64,000 nt of DNA from Serratia rubidaea. GTDB lineage: Bacteria > Pseudomonadota > Gammaproteobacteria > Enterobacterales > Enterobacteriaceae. The notes beneath the pieces are model-generated. The model was not told the DNA's origin. It worked only from the letters and a program-made list of their open reading frames with translations, and did not search any database. Shown here piece after piece: positions 53,012 through 62,708 of this stretch. The first letter of the stretch is position 1. Each line of letters opens with the position of its first letter. The translations under genes were made by a program, and so were the position numbers. Location of the stretch: assembly GCA_901472405.1 (NCBI GenBank), contig LR590463.1:2666001-2730000 (forward strand), read 5' to 3'.

Positions 53012-53084
53012 AATCTACTGCGCAAGTAATAGTGTATATGCCTATTTATTATATGTTTCCCTGGTAAAGACGTAAGCATCTATC

Positions 53085-53219
53085 TCATTGGATAGGGCCA
53101 AGAATGATCCAGCCCTGAGGGAGCGACAGACCAAACGTCAGCACAAAATAGGCAATCAATGCTGCGAACATCACAATAGCTACTTTTTCCAGCAGATTAA
53201 GACGTTTTTCATCAGACAT
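53085..53219 (-). CDS. Hypothetical 44-residue single-pass membrane peptide
   Basis: ATG 53219 is preceded by a GGGGAGTG ribosome site. The peptide has a charged N-terminus (MSDEKRLNLLEK), one hydrophobic helix (VAIVMFAALIAYFVLTFGL) and a short tail ending GPIQ. I do not recognise a family. It converges on the radical SAM gene. Confidence 0.6.
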   Translation of the reverse strand: MSDEKRLNLLEKVAIVMFAALIAYFVLTFGLSLPQGWIILGPIQ

Positions 53220-53610
53220 ACTTCACTCCCCTTATTGCACCCCTCGTTAAGTACGCCTTTCAAACTTAGGCAATGATGGCCCCCACATCAATAGCCACAC
53301 ATATAAAATGAAACATTATTAATAAGGTTGGTTAATGGTTTGTGCATTTTTTCATCGACCCCCCACATTTCCTGCCGCTGCGACAACATGTTTACTCTTG
53401 CCGATTAGCCGGGTATGTTGCGCCATCGGCTCTGCCAGAGTGGCGGAAAGCACCTTGCCTTAACGGGGGGGTAACTGGGCGCCTGGGCCGGGACGAGCAC
53501 ATAACTCTTGGTTATCCAGCAACAGAAACTATGAACAGAATTGAAATTGCCTTGGGTGGTGGGTCTGCATCATTTCTCACCACCCTGCTGTTTTCCAAAA
53601 TCGGGTGACG
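53220..53610. other. Intergenic region without recognisable gene
   Basis: About 390 bp upstream of the 44-residue gene. It contains an inverted repeat GGGTGGTG/CACCACCC with a 16-nt loop near 53556-53587 and a G-rich run near 53466. An open frame at 53342-53608 has no good ribosome site or known motif. Confidence 0.4.
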
Positions 53611-53924
53611 TCATGCGGCGTAATAGAAGCCGTTATGAAGTGATTGCCGAAGAGCGGTGTACAGTTCGCGGATAAAACTACGCTAATAAAGCCGCTGCAT
53701 GGCGATAATACCGCTGACACCCGGCGCATTGAACATGGCGATAAAAGCGACAAAAAAGCCGCTGCGTTACGGCGAGAGGAATGTGAGAAAAAAGCGGGAG
53801 ATTAGCGCAGACCGACGGACATCCGGCTGGTTTGAGTTGTTGCACTAATGGCAACGCGATGAGGCTACCGGCGGTTCTGAACGGCATTCCTGCCGCCCAT
53901 ATTTCCCGCCCTCTTTCAATGCAA
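53611..53924 (-). pseudogene. Possible decayed membrane-protein remnant
   Basis: Downstream of ycgN one minus-strand frame reads FFVAFIAMFNAPGVSGIIAM, a stop, then SFIRELYTALRQSLHNGF before a final stop at 53611. The hydrophobic then amphipathic pattern looks like a transporter fragment, but frames are interrupted by two stops and other frames carry nothing clear. Neither identity nor coding origin is certain. Confidence 0.2.
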
Positions 53925-54374
53925 TCAGCGCGCCCAGTCCGGCTTATTGAGGATATGGTCCTGGCCAATCCACCACTTCGCTTTCACGCACGGCAATATG
54001 GGCGGACGGTAATGCGCTCACCGTGCATCGCCGCCTTGGAGCCGCTGATCAGCGGATGCCAGGGGTACAGCGGCTTGCCTTCGCCGATCAGGCGATAGGC
54101 GCAGGTAGGCGGCAACCAGTCAAACGTCACCAGGTTTTCCCGCGTCAGTTTGATGCAGTCTTCTTCCAGTTCGAAGCGACGCTCATAATTGCGGCACTGG
54201 CAGGATTTAATATTCAGCTGGTTGCAGGCAACGTTGGTAAAGTAGATTTCGTCGGTATCTTCGTCGATCAGTTTATTCAGACAGCAACTGCCCACAACCG
54301 TCGCACAGCGATTCCCACTCTTCTTCTGACATTTCCGCCAGCGTTTTGCTCTGCCAAAAAGGACGTTGTGACAT
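53925..54374 (-). CDS. ycgN: UPF0260 cysteine-cluster protein YcgN (three frameshifts)
   Basis: Putative zinc/iron-binding protein with the CxxCxxCC cluster ([19 protein letters not shown] after repair) and a second one in [12 protein letters not shown]. The start [20 protein letters not shown] is at 54374. Extra bases near 54287 (T), 53999 (C) and 53958 (C) interrupt it; repair gives 148 residues ending ILNKPDWAR, against 153 in E. coli. Last gene of a ycgL-lytic transglycosylase-ycgM-ycgN strand. Confidence 0.9.
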
Positions 54375-54549
54375 GTTGAAATCCGGTATATCCCCTTAAT
54401 GCTCTCGGCAAGCCCGACGGGCTGCGCGCTCGACATTAAGGATAAGTAAATGAATTTTAGCCTGCATACAGACTGCGAGGGGCACTATATAGACATTTTA
54501 GCCGGCAGATGCAAGCATTGCCGCCGTTTTTACACGGCGGCCGACGGAA

Positions 54550-55208
54550 TCAAATCACGCGCGTGGTCAGCGTTTTGTCATTTAAGGAGAGGCTCAGCAT
54601 ATCGCCCGAGGCCATCGGCCCGACGCCCTGAGGCGTGCCGGTCAAAATGATGTCGCCGGCGCGCAAGGTGAAGAAACGGCTCATATAGGCCGATCAGCGG
54701 CAGGATCGGCGTGATCATATCGCGCGTATTGCCCTGCTGGCGGATCTCGCCGTTGACGTTCAGCGTCAGCTCGGCATTTTGCGCATCGCCAAATTCGGCG
54801 ACTGGAATAAAGCCGGAGATAGGACAAGAACCGTCGAAGCCTTTGGCCTTTTCCCAAGGCTGACCGGCCTTCTTGAACCCTGCCTGCAGGTCACGCAGCG
54901 TCAGATCCAGCGCAATGCCATAACCGGCGATCGCCCGCGCCACGCGATCTTCATTCGCCTGCTTCAGCGGCGTGCCGATCAGTACCGCCAGCTCAACTTC
55001 ATGATGCCACCGCGCCAAGATCTTTGGGGATCGCCACCGGCTGGCGGATATCACACAGTGCAGTTTCAGGTTTGATAAACAGCACCGGCTCGGCGGACTT
55101 GGCGCTGCCCATCTCCTTAATATGGTCAGCATAATTACTGCCTACGCACACCACTTTGCTTACCGGGAAATCCAGTAAGGCCCCCTGCCAGTCTCGATGT
55201 TGATACAT
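54550..55208 (-). CDS. ycgM: Fumarylacetoacetate hydrolase family protein YcgM (frameshifted)
   Basis: FAH-fold, metal-dependent hydrolase or decarboxylase of unknown substrate. The N-terminus DFPVSKVVCVGSNYADHIKE and metal-ligand motif HHEVELAVLIG with GIALDLTLRDLQ are characteristic. Extra G bases near 55005 and 54690 break the frame; repair gives 218 residues, ending LTTRVI at 54550, in line with the 219 of E. coli. Confidence 0.92.
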
Positions 55209-55304
55209 TCCGTTTCTCCCTACAAATCATGTAGGGGCTCGGCCCGCAGGCCAGGCCGTTGTCGTGACGTTAGCGCCGTATCGCTGACGGCCCGCCGCTG
55301 CGGC

Positions 55305-56391
55305 TTATTGCCCAACGGCATCCGCCAGTCATACCCACGCTGATGGCAAAATAATATGAACGGTTCCAGTGCATAATGGTACGGAAGTTATCATACACCA
55401 GGAACGCGCGCCCCTGCGCATCGTCCGGCGTGATCACCCAGCTGCGCAGCGTCGCATCCGGCAGCGCGGCGCCGTCAGGCTGCGTAACGCCCATTGCCGC
55501 CCACTGATTAACCGTGCGGCCGCGGGTCTTCAGCCCCAGATCGCCGGCGCTGAAGCCTGCCGGCAGTTTGACTTCGCGTCCCCAGCTGCTGCCCGCCTGC
55601 CAGCCTTCGGTCGCCAGGTAGTTGGCGGTTGAGGCGAAAACGTCATCAACATTGTTCCAGATATCAATCCGTCCATCGCCATCGCCGTCCGCACCATAGG
55701 TCAGGAAAGAGCTGGGCATAAACTGGCTTTGCCCCATCGCGCCCGCCCACGAGCCTTTTAGCTGCCCGGCCGTCACATGCCCTTGTTCGATAATTTGCAA
55801 CGCCGCCAGCAGCTGCTTGCGGAAGAACGCCTCTCTGCGCCCCTCAAACGCCAGCGTCGCTAACGCGGACACCACGTCTTCCTTACCCTGAATCTTGCCG
55901 AAATGGCTTTCCATCGCCCACAGCGCCACAATATAGCGCTCCGGTACGCCGTAGCGCGCCGTCGCCCGCGCCAGCTGCGGCTGATACTTGCGCATCATCT
56001 CGCGCCCCTGCCGCGTTTTACTGGCCGACAGCACACGCTGCAGGTAAACATCCAGGGTGATTTTCTTTTCCAGCTGATTACGATCGGATTTGATCACCCG
56101 ATCGACAAAATGAACATTGGCGAAAGCGCCGTCGACCGTTTGCTGGCTCAGTCCCTGCGCCAGCGCCTCGCTCCTGAGCTGCTCTACATAGGCGGGAAAC
56201 TGGGCCGGATCGCGGCCGGTTGCGGCCAGCGTATTGGCGGCCGGCGCCTGAGGGGTTGCGACGGCGGGCTTCAGCAGCCGTTCCGACTCGGACGGCGCGG
56301 CTGCAGACGCCGCCTGCGCCGGATTGTGGTGGCTGGCGCAGCCGGCCAGTATCAAGGTAGTCAGCGTCAACGCCGTGGTCGACAATCTCAT
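55305..56391 (-). CDS. Lytic murein transglycosylase, MltB-like lipoprotein (frameshifted at the C-terminus)
   Basis: Cleaves peptidoglycan glycan strands to 1,6-anhydro ends. Lipobox LILAGC at residue 18 marks an outer-membrane lipoprotein. The SLT_2 domain carries the catalytic glutamate in ALWAMESHFGKIQG, the motif GSWAGAMGQSQFMPSSF, and an EF-hand-like calcium loop YGADGDGDGRIDIW. An extra A near 55330 displaces the normal ending, ADAVGQ with stop at 55305; repaired length 361. Located between ycgL and ycgM, absent at this site in E. coli. Confidence 0.9.
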
Positions 56392-56450
56392 CGCGGTGTC
56401 CTTTTCTGCAATTCAATTCCGCCCCGCTCAGCCCGCGGGGCGAACGACAA

Positions 56451-56720
56451 TTATTTTCCGCCGCTCAAATGCTGGCTCAATAAATTTTCTACCGGCGGCG
56501 GTACCTGCAGATAAAACCCCTCTTCTTTCAGGGCTTCTCTCACCTTATCAATATTCGCATTGGCTAATCTTTTCCGTTCGTCCAGATTAAGCGACATGGC
56601 GAACTGCGGGACGCCAAAACTTTTCAGCAAATCCTCCGGCACGCGCGAGAAGTCGTCTTTTTTTTCGACATAAAGATAAGTTTGATCGCGTTTTGAACTT
56701 CTATAGATCACACAAAGCAT
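56451..56720 (-). CDS. ycgL: UPF0745 protein YcgL
   Basis: Small protein of unknown function, 89 residues. The opening [18 protein letters not shown] and [14 protein letters not shown] are family-typical. Divergent from minC with a 136-bp gap, as near minC in E. coli. Confidence 0.93.
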   Translation of the reverse strand: MLCVIYRSSKRDQTYLYVEKKDDFSRVPEDLLKSFGVPQFAMSLNLDERKRLANANIDKVREALKEEGFYLQVPPPVENLLSQHLSGGK

Positions 56721-56856
56721 ATTTTTAACTCTATTTAATTGGGACAGTGTCTTGCCTGGATATAACTCTGACTATAACATGCTTCTAGTACATCGGAATA
56801 TCGCACCCCGAGTGGAATTCCGGGGATTTAAAGTTGCTGAAACTGAGTCAGGATAG

Positions 56857-57558
56857 ATGTCACAATCGCCAATTGAGCTAAAAGGCAGCAGTTTTACCCT
56901 ATCGGTTGTTCATTTGCATAATTCAGAACCCGGGGTAATTCGCGAGGCGTTGCAAGAAAAAGTGGAACAAGCTCCCGCTTTTTTGAAAAACGCCCCTGTT
57001 GTTATCAACATTGCAGCGCTTAACGGCGACGCAAACTGGAAAGAACTCCAACAGGCGGTCGCAGCGGCAGGTCTGCGGGTAGTTGGCATCAGCGGTTGCA
57101 AAGACGAACGGCAAAAACGGGCGGTTGCCCGTGCCGGTCTGCCGTTGCTGAGTGAAGGCAAAGGCCACAAGGTGGCCGCCGCCGAAGCGCCGGCGCCGAC
57201 TCCCGAGCCGGCAGCCGACAACGCGCCCGCCAAAACACGCGTCATCAGTACGCCTGTCCGTTCCGGCCAACAGATTTATGCCCGCAACTGCGATTTAATC
57301 GTGACCAGCAGCGTCAGCGCCGGTGCAGAAGTGATTGCCGACGGCAATATTCACATCTACGGCATGATGCGCGGTCGTGCGCTGGCTGGCGCATCGGGCG
57401 ATGCCTCATGTCAGATTTTTTGCACCCATCTGGCCGCTGAGCTAGTCTCTATCGCAGGGCAGTACTGGTTGAGCGACCAGATCCCGTCCGATTCGTTCGG
57501 GCAGGCAGTACGACTCAGCCTGTTGGATAACGCTTTAACCATACAACCTTTAAATTGA
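56857..57558 (+). CDS. minC: Septum site-determining protein MinC
   Basis: FtsZ polymerisation inhibitor that keeps the division ring from the poles. 233 residues: N-terminal FtsZ-binding domain ([15 protein letters not shown]), Ala/Pro-rich linker ([16 protein letters not shown]), and C-terminal beta-helix domain for MinD binding ([20 protein letters not shown]). First gene of minCDE. Confidence 0.97.
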   Translation: MSQSPIELKGSSFTLSVVHLHNSEPGVIREALQEKVEQAPAFLKNAPVVINIAALNGDANWKELQQAVAAAGLRVVGISGCKDERQKRAVARAGLPLLSEGKGHKVAAAEAPAPTPEPAADNAPAKTRVISTPVRSGQQIYARNCDLIVTSSVSAGAEVIADGNIHIYGMMRGRALAGASGDASCQIFCTHLAAELVSIAGQYWLSDQIPSDSFGQAVRLSLLDNALTIQPLN

Positions 57559-57582
57559 GCCCTTTTGACAAGGAACCACTTC

Positions 57583-58395
57583 ATGGCACGCATTATTGTT
57601 GTTACATCGGGTAAAGGGGGGGTTGGTAAGACCACCTCGAGCGCAGCCATCGCGACCGGTCTGGCCAAACAAGGCAAGAAAACCGTCGTTATCGACTTCG
57701 ATATCGGTCTGCGTAACCTTGACTTGATTATGGGCTGTGAGCGTCGCGTGGTTTATGACTTCGTTAACGTAATTCAGGGTGACGCCACGCTGAATCAGGC
57801 GTTAATCAAAGACAAACGCACCGAAAACCTCTACATTCTGCCCGCATCTCAAACGCGCGATAAAGACGCGCTGACCCGCGAAGGCGTTGAGAAAGTGCTC
57901 AACGAACTTGGCGAGATGGACTTTGATTTCGTGGTCTGCGACTCACCGGCCGGTATTGAAACCGGCGCGCTGATGGCGCTGTACTTCGCGGATGAAGCCA
58001 TCATTACCACCAACCCGGAAGTGTCTTCGGTACGTGACTCCGACCGCATTCTCGGCATCCTGTCCTCCAAATCGCGCCGTGCCGAACAGGGGCAAGGATC
58101 CGATCAAGGAGCACCTGCTGCTGACCCGTTACAACCCGGGCCGCGTCAGCCGCGGCGACATGCTGAGCATGGAAGACGTACTGGAAATTCTGCGCATTCC
58201 TCTGGTCGGGGTTATCCCGGAAGACCAGTCCGTACTGCGCGCATCCAACCAGGGTGAACCTGTGATTCTGGATCTCGAGTCCGATGCCGGTAAGGCATAC
58301 GACGACACCGTTAACCGTTTGTTAGGAGAAGAACGCCCATTCCGCTTCATCGAAGAAGAGAAGAAGGGCTTCCTGAAACGCCTTTTTGGGGATAA
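57583..58395 (+). CDS. minD: Septum site-determining ATPase MinD (two compensating frameshifts)
   Basis: Membrane-associated ATPase that recruits MinC and oscillates with MinE. Deviant Walker A SGKGGVGKTTSSAA at residues 10-23. An extra G near 58092 and a missing G near 58388 shift the frame; corrected, it is 270 residues like E. coli and ends with the amphipathic membrane helix (KKGFLKRLFGG) and stop at 58393-58395, just before minE. Confidence 0.96.
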
Positions 58396-58398
58396 ACC

Positions 58399-58668
58399 AT
58401 GGCTTTGTTAGACTTCTTTCTGTCCCGCAAAAAAAGTACAGCCTCTGTAGCCAAGGAGCGGCTGCAGATTATCGTTGCAGAGCGTCGCAAGGGGGACAGT
58501 GAGCCCCCGTATCTGCCCGATATGAAGCGTGACCTCCTGGCCGTCATCTGTAAGTACATTCAGATTGACCCGGAGATGCTGCACCTTCAGTTTGAGCAGA
58601 AAGGAGACGATATTTCGGTTCTGGAGCTCAACGTCACGTTGCCGGAGTCAGAAGAAGCCGCTAAATGA
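58399..58668 (+). CDS. minE: Cell division topological specificity factor MinE
   Basis: Stimulates MinD ATPase and drives pole-to-pole oscillation. 89 residues with the N-terminal membrane-targeting [11 protein letters not shown], anti-MinCD region [11 protein letters not shown] and C-terminal dimer domain. Starts 3 bp after minD. Confidence 0.97.
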   Translation: MALLDFFLSRKKSTASVAKERLQIIVAERRKGDSEPPYLPDMKRDLLAVICKYIQIDPEMLHLQFEQKGDDISVLELNVTLPESEEAAK

Positions 58669-58686
58669 TCGCGACACCATAAATCT

Positions 58687-58708
58687 CCCCCTGTATTTTT
58701 GCAGGGGG
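58687..58708 (+). terminator. Weak hairpin after minE
   Basis: Stem CCCCCTG/CAGGGGG with a T-rich 8-nt loop but no trailing T run; possible minCDE terminator. Confidence 0.4.
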
Positions 58709-58905
58709 GCACTGTATATGTGTCCAGACATTGAACGGGAAAACAGCAAAAGCGCTATTTTTACCGTTTGAGATTAATCCCAATTAATCTGGTAGTAATG
58801 TTCTTTAAACTTAATACTGGCGCCAGTATTATCTGAAATAAAATCCATCCCGCAATAACACGGAGCAGTTTCCTTTTCCCCTGCCCCGCGTCCGTTCCCG
58901 TTAGA

Positions 58906-60027
58906 TTAATAACTCTGTAGGATTGCCAATAATGGTTCGGCTAATAATCCCGCACGCCAGCCGTTGATTAATTCCGGCTGGCAGTCGCTGTTTTTCAGTT
59001 TCCAATGCCAGTTCAGCAGCTGGTTAATTTGGCGACGCGACGCCAGCAACTCGCTGCTTAAGCCGCTTTGCTCACTGACGGCGGCAATCGCCGCTTTGAT
59101 TTCCTTAAACACCTTCTTGTAACCCGGATGCTCAACCAGGTTGGCGACCGGAGGCGGCAGCGCAGCCTCATCCAGCGCGTTGGCCTCGGCAACCAGTGCC
59201 AGCAGCGTTTTCCGTGGAAACGGATCTCCGGGCCGCTCAGGCCCAATGCGTCCAGCTCTCCCATGGAGGCCGGCATATGACGCGCCACCGCCCACAGGTT
59301 CTCTTCCGCACGACGAAATTAACCGCCAGATCGCGCTGGCGCGCGCCTGCTGCAGCCGCCATGCGGCCAGCTTTTGCAAACAGCCCAGCTGACGCGGGCG
59401 CAGCTGCCAGGCGTTATTGATTTCGCGGTAGGCCAGCTCCGGCGCCAGCGTTTCGCTGCGACGCTGGCACAGCAGCAGGCATTCGTTGCTCGCCGCTTCG
59501 GTCCAGCCGGCCTGCTCCACTTCCTGCACCAGTTGCCCGGCCATCGGCAGCAGATAGAACACATCGGCCGCGGCATACTGGCACTGGCGTTCGGTCAACG
59601 GTCTGGCCAGCCAGTCGGTGCGCGACTCGCTTTTGTCCAACTCAACCTGCATATACGCGGCAACCAGCGTGGCGAACCCGCACGACAGCGGCCGGCCGGT
59701 AAACGCCGCCAGGATCTGGGTATCCACCAGCGGCGTCGGCAAGGTTTGGAACGCATTCAGGAACACTTCAAGATCTTCACTGCCGGCATGCAGGTATTTC
59801 ACCACCGCTTTGTCGCTCAGCAGATCAATAAACGGCTGCCACTGGGTAATCGGCAGGGGGTCAATCAGGGAGAGTTGTTCACCATCGTATAACTGGATAA
59901 GGCCAAGCTGCGGGTAATAGGTGCGCGTTCTGACAAATTCGGTATCAAGCGCGATCTGAGCATGTGTTCTGGCCTGTTCGCAGACCTGCTGCAATCCGGC
60001 ATCGGTAGTGATCAACGTATAATTCAA
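58906..60027 (-). CDS. rnd: Ribonuclease D (three frameshifts)
   Basis: 3'-5' exoribonuclease for tRNA 3' maturation. DEDD motifs are visible: ALDTEFVRTRTYYPQ (ExoI), KYLHAGSEDLEVFLNAF (ExoII) and QCQYAAADVFYLLPM (ExoIII), followed by HRDC domains. Three missing bases (near 59340, 59303 and 59218) scramble about 40 residues between HRDC1 and HRDC2 but restore frame; repaired length 374, one less than E. coli. Downstream of fadD, as in E. coli. Confidence 0.94.
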   Translation of the reverse strand: MNYTLITTDAGLQQVCEQARTHAQIALDTEFVRTRTYYPQLGLIQLYDGEQLSLIDPLPITQWQPFIDLLSDKAVVKYLHAGSEDLEVFLNAFQTLPTPLVDTQILAAFTGRPLSCGFATLVAAYMQVELDKSESRTDWLARPLTERQCQYAAADVFYLLPMAGQLVQEVEQAGWTEAASNECLLLCQRRSETLAPELAYREINNAWQLRPRQLGCLQKLAAWRLQQARASAIWRLISSCGREPVGGGASYAGLHGRAGRIGPERPGDPFPRKTLLALVAEANALDEAALPPPVANLVEHPGYKKVFKEIKAAIAAVSEQSGLSSELLASRRQINQLLNWHWKLKNSDCQPELINGWRAGLLAEPLLAILQSY

Positions 60028-60059
60028 AACTTCATTCTCTTATTTCATGAGCCAAAACA

Positions 60060-60089
60060 CAACAACGCCGGCATTCACCGGCGTTGTTG
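60060..60089 (-). terminator. fadD terminator
   Basis: 12-bp perfect stem (CAACAACGCCGG and complement) with a 6-nt loop, followed on the minus strand by TGTTTT, 25 bp after fadD. Confidence 0.8.
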
Positions 60090-60113
60090 ATAAGTAAGTG
60101 TGACCAGACAACG

Positions 60114-61804
60114 TCAGGCGGCATCAGCCGCCTTGGGTTTCGCCTGTTCGTCACGCAGTTCTCGCCGCAGAATTTTGCCGACGTTCGACTTCGGCAACTC
60201 GTCGCGGAACTCAACAATTTTAGGCACTTTATACCCGGTCAGGTGCCGACGGCAATGGGTCAGCAACTCTTCCTTGGTCAGCGAAGGATCCTTCTTCACC
60301 ACGCAAATTTTCACGGTTTCACCGGAGGCTTCGCTCGGCACGCCAATCGCCGCGCACTCCAGCACTTTAGCATGTTGGCTGACGACATCCTCAATTTCAT
60401 TCGGATAAACGTTAAAACCCGACACCAAAATCATATCTTTTTTACGATCGACGATGCGAATAAAGCCCTGCTCATCCACCGTAACGATATCACCGGTCGC
60501 CAGCCAGCCGTCTTTCAGCACTTCATCCGTGGCATCAGGACGTTGCCAATAGCCTAACATAACTTGCGGTCCTTTGACCCACAGTTCGCCCGGCTCGCCC
60601 GGGGCGGCATCCTGCCCCTGGTCATTCACCAGACGTACGTCGGTCGACGGCACCGGCAAACCGATGCTGCCGCTGTAATGCTGCAGGTCGTATGGGTTGC
60701 CGGCCACCAGCGGAGCGCACTCGGTCAGGCCATAGCCTTCCAGCAGATGTTTGCCGGTGGTCTGCTCCCATTTGTCCGCCACCGCCTTTTGCACCGCCAT
60801 GCCGCCGCCGACCGAGAAGCGCAGCGTCGAGAAGTCCAGCTTGAGGAACTCTTCGTTATTGAGCAACGCATTGAACAAGGTATTGACGCCGCTCAGGGCG
60901 GTAAACGGGTATTTGGCCAGCTCTTTCACCAGGCCGGGAATATCGCGCGGGTTGGTAATCAGCAGATTGCGGCCGCCCAGGTCGATAAACAGCAGGCAGT
61001 TCACCGTCAGCGCAAAGATGTGGTACAGCGGCAGCGCGGTCACCACCAGCTCTTGTCCGGCGCGGAACAGCGGCGCATAGGCCGCCTTGGCCTGCTCCAG
61101 ATTGGCCTGCATATTGCGATGGGTCAGCATCGCGCCCTTCGCCACCCCGGGTGGTGCCGCCGGTGTACTGTAAAAAGGCCAGATCGCTGTTAATGATGTC
61201 CGGTTTGACATATTGCAGGCGGCGGCCGCGCTGCAGCGCCGTGCGGAAAGAGATGGCGTCCGGCAAATCGTACTTGGGCACCAGACGTTTAATATATTTC
61301 ACCACAAAAGTTGACCAGCGTGCCTTTGGCCGCCGAGAGCTGATCGCCCATCCGCGTCAGGATCACGTGCTTGACCTGGGTCTTGAAGACCACTTTTTCC
61401 AGCGTATGGGCAAAGTTGGAGACGATAACAATGGCGCTGGCGCCGCTGTCGTTGAGCTGATGCTCCAGTTCGCGCGGCGTATAGAGCGGGTTCACGTTAA
61501 CCACCACCATGCCGGCGCGCAGAATGCCAAACAGCGCAATGGGATACTGCAGCAGGTTCGGCATCATCAACGCGACGCGATCGCCCTTCTTCAGCCCCAG
61601 CTCATTTTGCAAATAGGCGGCGAATGCCCGGCTGCGCTCTTCCAGCTTGCGGTAGGTCATCACCTCGCCCATATTGATAAACGCGGGCTGATCCGCATAA
61701 TGCCGCACGGCATTTTCAAATACTTCCACCAATGACGGATAGCGATCGGCGTCAATCTCTGCTGGCACATCTGCCGGATAACGTTTTAACCAGACCTTTT
61801 CCAA
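60114..61804 (-). CDS. fadD: Long-chain fatty acid-CoA ligase FadD (two frameshifts)
   Basis: Activates fatty acids to acyl-CoA at the inner membrane, first step of beta-oxidation and source of the FadR ligand. Start taken at TTG 61804 ([14 protein letters not shown]), as in E. coli, where fadD also uses TTG; ATG 61837 is an alternative. Motifs: YTGGTTG (P-loop), [17 protein letters not shown] and the FACS signature [16 protein letters not shown]. Extra bases near 61302 (T) and 61146 (C, inside the P-loop region) break it; repair gives 562 residues, E. coli 561. Confidence 0.95.
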
Positions 61805-61876
61805 GGTATTACTCCCGAAATCATTTCTCATTATCATCGCATCCCTAAACGCCCAGCTAGGTTATAACAATATCTT

Positions 61877-61893
61877 AACTCAGCAGACCAGTT
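61877..61893 (-). promoter_or_regulatory. FadR operator upstream of fadD
   Basis: On the minus strand AACTGGTCTGCTGAGTT closely fits the 17-bp FadR consensus (AGCTGGTCCGACNTGTT) and differs from the E. coli fadD operator, as I recall it, at three positions. It lies 73 bp upstream of the TTG start, where a repressor would overlap the promoter. Confidence 0.75.
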
Positions 61894-61956
61894 TGGGTTT
61901 TAAACAATTTTCAGGTTGCGATGCGTGTCACTAATTACCGGCGATTCCCTGCGCCA

Positions 61957-61985
61957 AAAGAAAAGGCGGCTAATAAGCCGCCTTC
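61957..61985 (-). terminator. yeaY terminator
   Basis: Stem AAGGCGGC/GCCGCCTT with loop TTATTA; on the minus strand it is followed by TTCTTTT, 26 bp after the yeaY stop. Confidence 0.85.
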
Positions 61986-62010
61986 AGAATCTATTGAATT
62001 TTTGCGTAAC

Positions 62011-62602
62011 TTACTCGGTAACGATCGTTTGCACCTGCGCCGGTCCGGGGCTGTACCAACCATAGCCTGGCCCCCAGTCCGGTCCCCACGGGCCGCTGCG
62101 CCAGCCCCATGGCCCCATCGGCGCCGGCGGCATCACCACCTGCTGCGTCAGCCGCCAGCGTTTAAAACCGCTGACGTTCATGGTGACGAATTTATACGGC
62201 GTCGCGCCGATTTTGCCGGGCTTCACGCCGGTGATCGGCCCAACTACCGTGACCAGGTGCCCTTTGAAATCCGTCGGCTCAAGGAAGCCGTTGACCGTCG
62301 CCAGCACCCGCCCGCGCGACGGCTCACCGAGGATCGGCCGGGCGCCGTCATCCAGCGGCACCGCGGCGATTTCAAGCAGCGTTTTGCCCTGCTCATTCGC
62401 CACGTTCACCACTTTGCCGCCAAAGCGGGCCTCCGCGCCGTTAAACAGGCTCGGCGCATTTTGCACCGACGCCAGTTCCGTGACCGGCGTCGGCGAAGAG
62501 CCTTTAATCGCATCGGGAACGGTGACGCAGCCGGAAAGCATCAAAACGCCGCCGGCCAGCGCCGGCAGCGTGCATCGTTTGAATGACAGTACGGATTAAC
62601 AT
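62011..62602 (-). CDS. yeaY: Slp family outer-membrane lipoprotein YeaY (frameshifted near the N-terminus)
   Basis: Slp-type lipoprotein of unknown function. Lipobox [16 protein letters not shown], then [28 protein letters not shown] and a Trp/Gly/Pro-rich C-terminus ending [13 protein letters not shown]. The body is in one frame, but the only good start, ATG 62602 with AGGAGA 7 nt upstream, is in another, so an indel near 62575 within the signal peptide is likely. Between fadD and tsaB as in E. coli. Confidence 0.88.
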
Positions 62603-62708
62603 GATCGCAATCTCCTGAAATTTCTGTCACTTCGACCGTTATTTTACGCCGCAAGTTGCAGAATCTTACTTCCCTGTGCCGAATAAAGCGCACATAACGT
62701 ATACCGGA

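Noticed and set aside
53556..53587. Riboswitch or attenuator around the GGGTGGTG/CACCACCC inverted repeat
   Set aside because: The loop is long, no conserved riboswitch core is visible, and no identifiable gene follows it.
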